A stretch of DNA of 21,768 bases from Enterococcus diestrammenae. Its GTDB lineage: Bacteria > Bacillota > Bacilli > Lactobacillales > Enterococcaceae. The stretch spans positions 1-21,768 of the forward strand of contig NZ_MAEI01000041.1 in NCBI RefSeq assembly GCF_009933255.1. The letters are read 5' to 3'. The position numbers were made by a program, and so were the translations under genes. Shown here one piece after another: positions 7,235 through 13,549 of the stretch (position 1 is the stretch's first letter; each line of letters begins with the position of its first letter). The notes below the pieces were generated by a model. The model made no database searches. It was not told the DNA's origin and worked only from the letters and a program-made list of their open reading frames with translations.

Positions 7235-7576
7235 GAACTTATAAAAATTAAGCTCCAAAAAGACTGATGTATCAGAAATTAAGTGCGTATCATAGCGTCG
7301 TTTTGATGCCCAAAAGGTGAAATTTAGTGACCTAGGAATTGGGTCGACGGTAGCTAGACCGGCAAATGCCAAAGGAAAAAGTTGTTTGTCTTTGCTAGTT
7401 CATCTTAACGGGGTTTGTTTAGATGAACTGGATGCGCAGATGCACCATTAGCTTTGCCTTGCGCATTCAAACTTAGAGTAAGTGGCGCAAGCACCACTTA
7501 CTCTAAGTAATTCATTACGCATCTTTAGAGCTACTGTCAATCCAATTCGACTCTGCTAAATCTCACCTTTTTCATG
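7235..7576. repeat. Intergenic repeat, copy 2 (right of nrdHEF)
   Basis: This is the second copy of the element at 3171-3506, in the same orientation. It contains a near-perfect inverted repeat: AAAAGGTGAAATTTAG at 7312-7327 and CTAAATCTCACCTTTT at 7556-7571, identical at 15 of 16 positions when one is reverse-complemented; end to end this is 260 bases. The hairpin at 7397-7429 matches that at 3336-3369 and shows a compensatory change, G-C in copy 1 and A-T in copy 2. A 67-base block at 7461-7527, absent from copy 1, holds a perfect 14-pair hairpin. No coding region is apparent. Confidence 0.8.
7472..7507. repeat. Perfect 14-bp inverted repeat inside repeat copy 2
   Basis: CTTAGAGTAAGTGG (7472-7485) is the exact reverse complement of CCACTTACTCTAAG (7494-7507), with the loop CGCAAGCA. 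No T run follows on either strand, so it is not a standard terminator. Confidence 0.85.
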
Positions 7577-7647
7577 GTACTTATGCTACCCTACAAGAAA
7601 ATAATTTGCTGGATTTACGAAGCAGAGGGAATCCATCCCTTATCGAT

Positions 7648-7670
7648 AAAACAGGGCGGCCCTGTTTTTT
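7648..7670 (+). terminator. Rho-independent terminator before the DUF92 gene
   Basis: AAAACAGGG (7648-7656) pairs with CCCTGTTTT (7660-7668) around the loop CGG, and T continues to 7670. It lies after repeat copy 2 and before the DUF92 gene, with no coding sequence of its own just upstream. It argues against an upstream start for the DUF92 protein. Confidence 0.65.
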
Positions 7671-7700
7671 ATAGGCGAGGCTATTCCAATATGAAGGCGC

Positions 7701-7726
7701 TTGGATTAGTGGAACTGTGCTACACT
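7701..7726 (+). promoter_or_regulatory. Possible extended -10 promoter of the DUF92 gene
   Basis: TGCTACACT (7718-7726) is an extended -10 (TG-N-TACACT). The only -35-like hexamer, TTGGAT at 7701-7706, is just 14 bases away, so the call rests mainly on the extended -10. Confidence 0.4.
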
Positions 7727-7747
7727 ATTGCCAATGGAGGGATGGCT

Positions 7748-8599
7748 GTGATTACTTTTTACTTACTCTTGCTAGGACTGTTGGGAACTAGTTTATTGGC
7801 AGTCTTTAGTTGGCTGGCGGGTTGGTTACAGACTAGTGGCGCCGTGATGCTGGTCCTGTTGGGTTCTACGATATTTGCGTTATCACCGGTGATGGCTGGT
7901 TTTTTGGCATTGTTTTTTGCCATGAGTTACGGCGTCCAAGGATTGAAAAAGTGGGGGCTTCCACCAAATCCTACTGATGCCCATGAAATTATTGAAAAAG
8001 CTGGTGCTCGCGATGCTGGACAGGTAGTGGCCAACTGTGGGCCATTATTGGCGGTTCTGGTGGGACAACGTTGGTTGGTATCTGGGCAAAGTAGTTTGGC
8101 TGTTACTGAGGCAAGTTTGCCTTTTTTATTGGCGGAAGTCGCCGTCATCGCTGGAGTGGCAGCGGATACTTGGTCTTCCGAAATTGGGGTTTTATCTAGC
8201 AAAGCGCCGCGGTCCATCATAAGTGGTCGGAAACTGGCGCCAGGGCTTTCTGGCGGCGTTAGTTTATTAGGAACGATGGCCGGTGCTGGGGCCGCAATCA
8301 TTGTCGCAGGCCTTTGGTGGGGGGGCAATCAGCTTTTTCGCCCGGAGGCTACTACCAGTGCTTTTTTCTGGGTCCCGGCCTTAGCTGGCTTTGCGGCAAC
8401 TTGGATCGATAGCTTATTGGGAGGGACTGTACAACAAAAATATCGCTGTGCCATTTGTGGGAAAATCACTGAACAACGGCAGCATCATGGCGAGCTTACG
8501 ACCAAAATCAGTGGCTTACCGGGTTTTAACAATGATACAGTGAATTTATTGACGGGTTTATTGACGCTGTTGCTTGCCTTTTGGCTTCAAGGTTTATGA
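7748..8599 (+). CDS. DUF92 family integral membrane protein
   Basis: A polytopic membrane protein of the DUF92 (TIGR00297) family. Family hallmarks are GARDAGQVVANCG, AADTWSSEIGVLS, the glycine-rich GLSGGVSLLGT and DSLLGGTVQ, all polar motifs set between hydrophobic helices. A Cys pair (CAICGK) lies near the C-terminus. The plant family member VTE6 is a phytyl-phosphate kinase, so a role in polyprenyl phosphate metabolism is conceivable, but bacterial members are uncharacterised as far as I know. I prefer the GTG at 7748, seven bases after GGAGG, giving 283 residues. The frame stays open to 7574, but that stretch holds a terminator and a probable promoter; ATGs at 7691 and 7742 are alternatives, the latter too close to the Shine-Dalgarno sequence. 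Single-gene unit. Confidence 0.82.
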   Translation: MITFYLLLLGLLGTSLLAVFSWLAGWLQTSGAVMLVLLGSTIFALSPVMAGFLALFFAMSYGVQGLKKWGLPPNPTDAHEIIEKAGARDAGQVVANCGPLLAVLVGQRWLVSGQSSLAVTEASLPFLLAEVAVIAGVAADTWSSEIGVLSSKAPRSIISGRKLAPGLSGGVSLLGTMAGAGAAIIVAGLWWGGNQLFRPEATTSAFFWVPALAGFAATWIDSLLGGTVQQKYRCAICGKITEQRQHHGELTTKISGLPGFNNDTVNLLTGLLTLLLAFWLQGL

Positions 8600-8632
8600 C
8601 ATTTTTTAGGTATTAAGTTCTCTTAAATGGCT

Positions 8633-8675
8633 AGCGCCGACTTGGAAGGTCAATGCTTCTAAGTCGGCGCTTTTT
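8633..8675 (+). terminator. Rho-independent terminator of the DUF92 gene
   Basis: AGCGCCGACTTGGAAG (8633-8648) pairs with CTTCTAAGTCGGCGCT (8656-8671) with one G-U pair, followed by five T. Confidence 0.92.
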
Positions 8676-8783
8676 AATGACGTTTTTTAGTCTCAAATTT
8701 TCCAAAGCGTTCAATCATTTAGTTTCATGATTCTTACCATGCTTATTTTTCATGTGAATTTCCTTACAAAATCCATAAGACCA

Positions 8784-8844
8784 TTGACTTCTCGGGAAAA
8801 TCGCTTTATTCTACTAATTAGAAATCAATTGAGAACGATTATCA
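8784..8844 (+). promoter_or_regulatory. feoAB promoter with a Fur-like box
   Basis: TTGACT (8784-8789), a 17-base spacer and TATTCT (8807-8812) form a good sigma-A promoter. TGAGAACGATTATCA (8830-8844) fits the 7-1-7 Fur consensus TGATAATNATTATCA with changes only in the left half. Placed just downstream of the expected start of transcription, it would let iron-loaded Fur block the operon. Confidence 0.75.
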
Positions 8845-8907
8845 GTCGCTTGAGATGGGGGTCTTAAAGACTGGGTTACGTTGCTCAAGGAAAGTTGGCC
8901 TAACTAA

Positions 8908-9378
8908 ATGGGGAAATTAATTGATGTCACACCGCATCAAACGTATCAAGTCACCGGTGTTCCCGAACAACCAGAGATTAAAAAGCATTTGCAAGATTTA
9001 GGCTTGATTGTCGGCAGTGAAGTGATCTTGCTGAAGACACAGAGCAAAAGCGGTATTGTTTTGTTGCACAATAACCGGATAGCCTTGGATTACAGTATTT
9101 TAGAAGAAATCCAAGTCAAGCCTGCTGGTATTAGTAAAGAAATTTTATCTTTGGATCAACTGTCTGTGGGGGATACTGGTCAAGTCGTCCTTATTTTTGG
9201 GGAAGGGGCGATTAAACGGCGCCTGATGGATATGGGGTTGACGAAGCGGGTAGCAGTCACTGTGAAAAAATTGGCGCCTTTGGGAGATCCCATCGAACTG
9301 TCCCTTAGAGGGTATGCACTATCCTTACGCAAAAGTGAGGCGGAGTACATCTTAGTCGAACGGGAGGTCACCAACTGA
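8908..9378 (+). CDS. feoA: Ferrous iron transport protein A, tandem FeoA domains
   Basis: FeoA is a small cytoplasmic SH3-like protein needed for FeoB function. The 156-residue product is about twice the size of a single-domain FeoA and holds two FeoA domains. The first covers roughly residues 4-73 (HLQDLGLIVGSEVILL), the second roughly 79-150 (RLMDMGLTKRVAVTV, then RGYALSLRKSEAEYILV). The ATG has only a distant AAGGAAAG site. Its stop overlaps the feoB start (TGATG), indicating translational coupling. The iron-type box in the promoter places the operon under a Fur-family repressor. The tandem form is not unusual in Lactobacillales. Confidence 0.93.
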   Translation: MGKLIDVTPHQTYQVTGVPEQPEIKKHLQDLGLIVGSEVILLKTQSKSGIVLLHNNRIALDYSILEEIQVKPAGISKEILSLDQLSVGDTGQVVLIFGEGAIKRRLMDMGLTKRVAVTVKKLAPLGDPIELSLRGYALSLRKSEAEYILVEREVTN

Positions 9379-11552
9379 TGTCAAAAAAAGAAATGCAAAT
9401 CGCCCTGACCGGTAATCCCAATAGTGGGAAAACCAGTACCTTTAATGCCTTGACAGGTTCGCTGCAATACGTCGGGAACTGGCCAGGGGTCACCGTCGAA
9501 CGTAAAAGTGGCAAACTGAAAAAAGACAAGGGGATTACCATCCAAGATTTACCGGGAATCTATTCCTTGTCGCCTTATTCACCTGAAGAAGTGGTGACGC
9601 GAGATTACATGCTTAGTGGCCAGCCAGACGGGATTTTAAACATCATTGATGGTTCCAACATTGAACGCAATCTTTACTTGACTACCCAATTGATGGAAAT
9701 CGGTTTGCCTATGGTCTTGGCAATCAATATGATGGATATTGTAGAAAAGTCCGGTAAGCGCATCAATTTAGATAAACTGGCTTATGGCTTGGGTATTGAA
9801 GTGGTGGGCATGAGCGCTTTGAAGAAGCAAGGGTTGGATCAAGGGGTCCAAAAAATGATCACCGCTATTCAAGGAGCACAAAAACCGCTGTTTCCATCTT
9901 ATGATGAGCGGGTCGAGGCAGCCTTGACTGAAATGATCGATGTATTAGGAAATACGGTACCGGAAAAACAAGCCCGTTACTACGCCATCAAACTTTTCGA
10001 AAAAGATCCGTTAGCCATAGAACAGTTGGAGCTTTCCAAAATTCAACAAAAAGACATCGCAGAAATTATCGCCATCACTGAAAAACTATTTGACGATACC
10101 AGCGATGCGATTTTGATCAATGAACGTTATGAATTTATCGGTCGTTTGATGACTTTGTGCATGACTCAAGAAGGGGATTTGCGCCTATCCATCTCTGATC
10201 GTATCGACCAAGTGGTGACCAATCGCATTTTGGCCTTGCCGATTTTTGCTTTTGCCATGTGGGGGGTCTATTATTTGTCCATCCAAACCGTCGGCGTGAT
10301 GGGGACTGACTGGGTCAATGATGTCCTTTTTGGCGAGTTAGTGCCCAATCATGTGGCTGGTTGGCTAGCGGCAGGCAATGTCGCTCCTTGGATGCAAGAC
10401 CTTTTGCTCAATGGCATCATTTCTGGGGTTGGGGCGGTCTTAGGCTTTTTACCACAGTTGTTGGTCTTGTTCCTATGTCTATCCTTACTTGAAGATTGTG
10501 GCTATATGTCTCGCATCGCTTTTGTGATGGACCGGATTTTCCGCAAGTTTGGCTTGTCTGGTAAATCCTTTATCCCCATGCTAGTGGCTACCGGATGTGG
10601 GGTGCCCGGGGTGATGGCTAGTCGTACGATTGAAAATGAAAAAGATCGCCGCATGACTGCCATGATTACGACTTTTATGCCTTGTAGTGCAAAACTACCC
10701 ATCATCGCCTTGATTGCCGGTGCTTTTTTTCCAAATGCTAGTTGGGTGGCTCCTTCTGCTTACTTTTTAGGGGTAGCAGCGATTGTGTTTTCCGGTATTG
10801 CCTTGAAAAAGACGAAGTTATTCGCTGGGGATCCGGCACCTTTTATTATGGAGTTGCCAGCTTATCACTTACCCCAACTGCGAGGGGTCTTGCATCAAGT
10901 CGCGGATCGAGGGCTATCCTTTATTAAAAATGCTGCAACGATTATCTTTGTTTCCAGTATCATCATTTGGTTTACCTCCACACACAGCTGGACTTTGCAA
11001 GCTGTTGGGGAAGAAAACAGCATCTTAGCTGGCTTTGGCCGCTTGATTGCTCCGCTGTTTGCACCATTAGGTTGGGGGAATTGGCGGGAAACCGTTGCTG
11101 CCATTACTGGTTTAGTGGCGAAAGAAAATGTCATCGGGACATTTGGTGTCTTGTACAGTGGCATGGACCAAGTTGCCGAAAATGGTGTGGAAATCTGGGG
11201 ACCACTGCGGGCCACGTTGACACCAGTAGCCGCCTATTCCTTTTTAACGTTTAACTTGTTGTGTGCCCCTTGTTTTGCTTCGATTGCCGCAATCCATCGG
11301 GAAATGGGAGCACTGAAATGGACCTTGCGAGCTGTTGCTTATCAATGTGGGTTAGCTTTTGGTGTCAGTCTGATGATTTATCAATTTGGGCATTTGATTT
11401 TTGAAAATGGCCAATTTAACGTTGGTACGGTAGCGGCCTTGGCGGTCTTGGGCTTTATGCTTTGGAGTTTGACTCGCAAAGTCAAAGTCAAATCTTCTGC
11501 TGATTTTGTCCTCACCATGCCAGAAGTCATTGCCAAAGAAGGAGCGAAATAA
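9378..11552 (+). CDS. feoB: Ferrous iron transporter FeoB
   Basis: FeoB carries Fe(II) across the cytoplasmic membrane and has an N-terminal GTPase domain. The 724-residue product shows G1 GNPNSGKT (residues 12-19), G3 DLPG (57-60) and G4 NMMD (117-120), then a helical GDI-like region. The membrane half contains two gate repeats, recognisable by GFLPQLLVLFLCLSLLEDCG and, later, by AAITGLVAKENVIGT. Conserved cysteines are present in LVATGCGVPGVMASR and TTFMPCSAKLP. The length is normal. Its start overlaps feoA, and a small Cys-rich protein begins two bases after its stop, so all three form one operon. Confidence 0.97.
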   Translation: MSKKEMQIALTGNPNSGKTSTFNALTGSLQYVGNWPGVTVERKSGKLKKDKGITIQDLPGIYSLSPYSPEEVVTRDYMLSGQPDGILNIIDGSNIERNLYLTTQLMEIGLPMVLAINMMDIVEKSGKRINLDKLAYGLGIEVVGMSALKKQGLDQGVQKMITAIQGAQKPLFPSYDERVEAALTEMIDVLGNTVPEKQARYYAIKLFEKDPLAIEQLELSKIQQKDIAEIIAITEKLFDDTSDAILINERYEFIGRLMTLCMTQEGDLRLSISDRIDQVVTNRILALPIFAFAMWGVYYLSIQTVGVMGTDWVNDVLFGELVPNHVAGWLAAGNVAPWMQDLLLNGIISGVGAVLGFLPQLLVLFLCLSLLEDCGYMSRIAFVMDRIFRKFGLSGKSFIPMLVATGCGVPGVMASRTIENEKDRRMTAMITTFMPCSAKLPIIALIAGAFFPNASWVAPSAYFLGVAAIVFSGIALKKTKLFAGDPAPFIMELPAYHLPQLRGVLHQVADRGLSFIKNAATIIFVSSIIIWFTSTHSWTLQAVGEENSILAGFGRLIAPLFAPLGWGNWRETVAAITGLVAKENVIGTFGVLYSGMDQVAENGVEIWGPLRATLTPVAAYSFLTFNLLCAPCFASIAAIHREMGALKWTLRAVAYQCGLAFGVSLMIYQFGHLIFENGQFNVGTVAALAVLGFMLWSLTRKVKVKSSADFVLTMPEVIAKEGAK

Positions 11553-11553
11553 T

Positions 11554-11718
11554 ATGTTTTGGACGATTGTCTTGAGTATTGCAATTTTCGGTGGTGCTGG
11601 CTGGGTAATTTTTAATCGCATCACCGGCCGTTCTTCAAAATGTGAAGACTGTAAGTGCGGCTGTAGTGTGAAAGAAAACACACTTTTGCAACAGAGCAAT
11701 ATGCGTCTTAAAGAATAA
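11554..11718 (+). CDS. FeoB-associated Cys-rich membrane protein
   Basis: A 54-residue protein with one N-terminal membrane helix (about residues 2-20, rich in Ile, Val, Gly and Ala), a short basic stretch, then the cysteine cluster CEDCKCGC. This is the layout of the FeoB-associated Cys-rich family (PF12669), found beside feoB in many Firmicutes; its role in iron uptake is not established. The ATG at 11554 is preceded by AAGGAG at good spacing. The frame can be extended 16 codons into feoB but the upstream ATG lacks a ribosome site. It is the last gene of the feo operon, directly before a terminator. Confidence 0.9.
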   Translation: MFWTIVLSIAIFGGAGWVIFNRITGRSSKCEDCKCGCSVKENTLLQQSNMRLKE

Positions 11719-11723
11719 ATAGA

Positions 11724-11766
11724 AGCCCTTGAAAACGGTCTGGTAGTCGGTTTCAAGGGCTTTTTG
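11724..11766 (+). terminator. Rho-independent terminator of the feo operon
   Basis: AAGCCCTTGAAA (11724-11735) pairs with TTTCAAGGGCTT (11751-11762), with T continuing to 11765. Confidence 0.92.
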
Positions 11767-11798
11767 TTTAAAAAAGGTTTTACAAGAAGAAAAGTATC

Positions 11799-11822
11799 AA
11801 AAAGGCTAACCTATCAGGCCTT
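11799..11822 (-). terminator. Weak terminator candidate for the minus-strand gene pair
   Basis: On the minus strand AAGGC, an 11-base loop and GCCTT are followed by TTT. The stem is only five pairs, but it is the best candidate downstream of the minus-strand genes ending at 11964. Confidence 0.35.
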
Positions 11823-11963
11823 CAGCGGCAAATCATGCGGCCTTTGCTGATGTTTGGAAAAGGTAAGATTTAGTTTCTAAAAAATTGTTGTGCTAATCTC
11901 AGTGGAATATTTGTGAACACGCCAGTCAGCCTCGTGCATTAACTAGGAGAGTGAGGGAGTGGC

Positions 11964-12650
11964 TTACATCCCTACCAAACACATCAAACACAATAAAAAC
12001 ATCGTCGTCAGTACGGTACCCATCATCATCAGTTCGAGTTGTTTCGGTGTGGCAGCTAGTTTTGATGGAGTGGCATGAAGCACCGTGGCTTCAGAAAAAT
12101 GAGTAGCAATGAATTTTTCGTAAGGGATTGCTTGGGGCGTCAACGCGACTGTGACATCGGTGGCATTTTCCGTCAATTTACCTTTTAGTTCTTCAAAGGT
12201 GACGACGCTCCAATAAATCGTCGGATAGTCCCGCATCAATTGCCGGAGACTTTCGTTGGAAAACTTAGCTTGGCGGGCTTCAGAAGGCAGGCCACGGGTA
12301 GTAATCTGGGGCCCGGTGGCTACCAGATAGCCGGTTGTGCGACCCAGCACCATGGCTTTTGGCGCCATCATATACATAAAGTCTTCCCGTTTAGGTATGA
12401 TCAGTTTTATTTGAGGATTTAACTGACGAATTGTTTCGGCAAATTTTTCCGAGACAGGTGGCAGGGCCGCTGCTTGGTATTGGCCAAGGTCATGATTGGT
12501 CAAATCATGACCGGGGATGATTTCCCAATCGTAATCAGGATAGGTGAGTTTCAAATAATTGGTAAATCGTGGCAAATACTGCTGATCTTGCCAAGTCCAC
12601 TGAATCGTATTGTTTTGTTGGTGGCTGATGGTGACGATGATGCCTTTCAT
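11964..12650 (-). CDS. Hypothetical protein with C-terminal membrane anchor
   Basis: I do not recognise the family. The 228-residue product has no signal peptide; it starts MKGIIVTISHQQ and reads as a soluble alpha/beta protein for about 200 residues (for example a strand-like LIIPKREDF and GYLVATGP). It ends in a single strongly hydrophobic segment from about residue 205 to the last residue, so it looks tail-anchored with its bulk in the cytoplasm. AAAGGAG lies eight bases before the ATG. It begins 29 bases after the HTH gene on the same strand, so the two are probably co-transcribed and may form a regulator-and-effector pair. No catalytic motif is evident. Confidence 0.72.
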   Translation of the reverse strand: MKGIIVTISHQQNNTIQWTWQDQQYLPRFTNYLKLTYPDYDWEIIPGHDLTNHDLGQYQAAALPPVSEKFAETIRQLNPQIKLIIPKREDFMYMMAPKAMVLGRTTGYLVATGPQITTRGLPSEARQAKFSNESLRQLMRDYPTIYWSVVTFEELKGKLTENATDVTVALTPQAIPYEKFIATHFSEATVLHATPSKLAATPKQLELMMMGTVLTTMFLLCLMCLVGM

Positions 12651-12679
12651 AAGGAGGGCTCCTTTCTTAGCTGAGTATC

Positions 12680-13195
12680 TTACCAGGGACGCAGGGGGAT
12701 TTCGCCAGTGACAATTCCTTGGAGGGCGATGGCGACGAGGATCATCATATAAAAGAGCCCAGCCATAATGATGCCGATATCATACATGTTTTCACCCTGG
12801 CCATAGAGATTGGCCACGCGTTTGGTTTTGAATAAATAACGACAGGATTGAATCGCGCAAACGATCGCAAACAGTAACGGTACCAGTGCGGATTTTGGCT
12901 GAAAAACAATCTGACAAATCAGAGCAATTAAGCAGAGTACCAGATAGCTGATCAAAAAACGGCGGGCGACGAAAAATTTCGGCTGTTCTTGCGAGGGTAA
13001 AGGTCCTTCCAACAGTTCTGCTAAAGAAACTTGGTAATATTCACTGAGAAGGATTAAGTTTTCGAGATCGGGTTGGCCCTTGCCGTTTTCCCAATTGGAG
13101 ATGGTTTGGCGGCTGACGAAGATTTTTTGAGCCAGCTCTTCTTGGGTTAGCTGATGTTCAAGGCGTAATTCTTTTAGCCGTTGATTGAGTTCCAT
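12680..13195 (-). CDS. XRE-family HTH regulator with C-terminal membrane segments
   Basis: Residues 1-62 form a typical XRE/Cro helix-turn-helix domain: LKELRLEHQLTQEELAQKIF, then VSRQTISNWENGKGQPDLE as the recognition helix, then the family-typical end LSEYYQVSLAELL. The remaining roughly 110 residues hold about three hydrophobic segments (near 78-97, 102-118 and 138-164), so the protein is a membrane-bound DNA-binding protein of 171 residues. The ATG at 13195 has AAAGGTGG seven bases upstream; an in-frame GTG 12 bases earlier overlaps that site and is rejected. It is the first gene of a two-gene minus-strand unit with the tail-anchored protein. The target and signal are unknown; autoregulation is common in such pairs but not shown here. 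Confidence 0.88.
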   Translation of the reverse strand: MELNQRLKELRLEHQLTQEELAQKIFVSRQTISNWENGKGQPDLENLILLSEYYQVSLAELLEGPLPSQEQPKFFVARRFLISYLVLCLIALICQIVFQPKSALVPLLFAIVCAIQSCRYLFKTKRVANLYGQGENMYDIGIIMAGLFYMMILVAIALQGIVTGEIPLRPW

Positions 13196-13238
13196 AAGTT
13201 TTCCCACCTTTTTTAAAGATTGCTTGCTACTTCTTCAT

Positions 13239-13247
13239 GATAGCAGA
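13239..13247 (-). promoter_or_regulatory. Possible extended -10 of the HTH gene
   Basis: The minus strand reads TGCTATCAT, an extended -10 about 45 bases before the HTH gene. No convincing -35 is seen. The adjoining CCTTTTCAAAAAGG (13251-13264) is a palindrome that could be an operator. Confidence 0.38.
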
Positions 13248-13464
13248 CCCTTTTCAAAAAGGTGGGCTTTTCTCTGGATTTCCTTGTCAAAATCTCTTGT
13301 CATGGCTTAAGGACGGCTTTTTTGAACCCTTCAATGAATTAGGAAAGGTTGCGATTTAGGAAAAAATTCTGAGGCTCTTTGGCGAAGGGGAAACTGACTA
13401 GCGACGGATTAAGCAATGACGATGTTCTTTATAGCCATTTAATGGTAAAATAAGCCTGTTTGTT

Positions 13465-13482
13465 TTGTGAGTAAAGGCACAA
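13465..13482 (+). promoter_or_regulatory. Rex- or Crp/Fnr-type palindrome upstream of ubiD
   Basis: TTGTGAGTAAAGGCACAA is an 18-base dyad. It fits the Rex pattern TTGTG-N8-CACAA (a sensor of NADH/NAD+) and also the Crp/Fnr pattern TGTGA-N6-TCACA with one change. A -10-like TACAAT follows at 13494-13499, but no good -35 is present. The site lies 68 bases before the ubiD-like gene and would link it to redox state or oxygen. Confidence 0.55.
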
Positions 13483-13549
13483 TTTTTGTCTATTACAATA
13501 ACAAGCCCTCTAAATATGAGGCGCAGCTAAAGAAAGAAAGGACTTGAAG

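Noticed and set aside
7577..7670. Riboswitch (preQ1-like) before the DUF92 gene
   Set aside because: The small GGGA/TCCC hairpin followed by an A-rich stretch is only superficially similar; the conserved preQ1 loop and A-rich tail sequences are not present.
11352..11756. 134-codon minus-strand open frame opposite the end of feoB
   Set aside because: It overlaps feoB, the small Cys-rich gene and their terminator, all clearly plus-strand features, and the product resembles no family.
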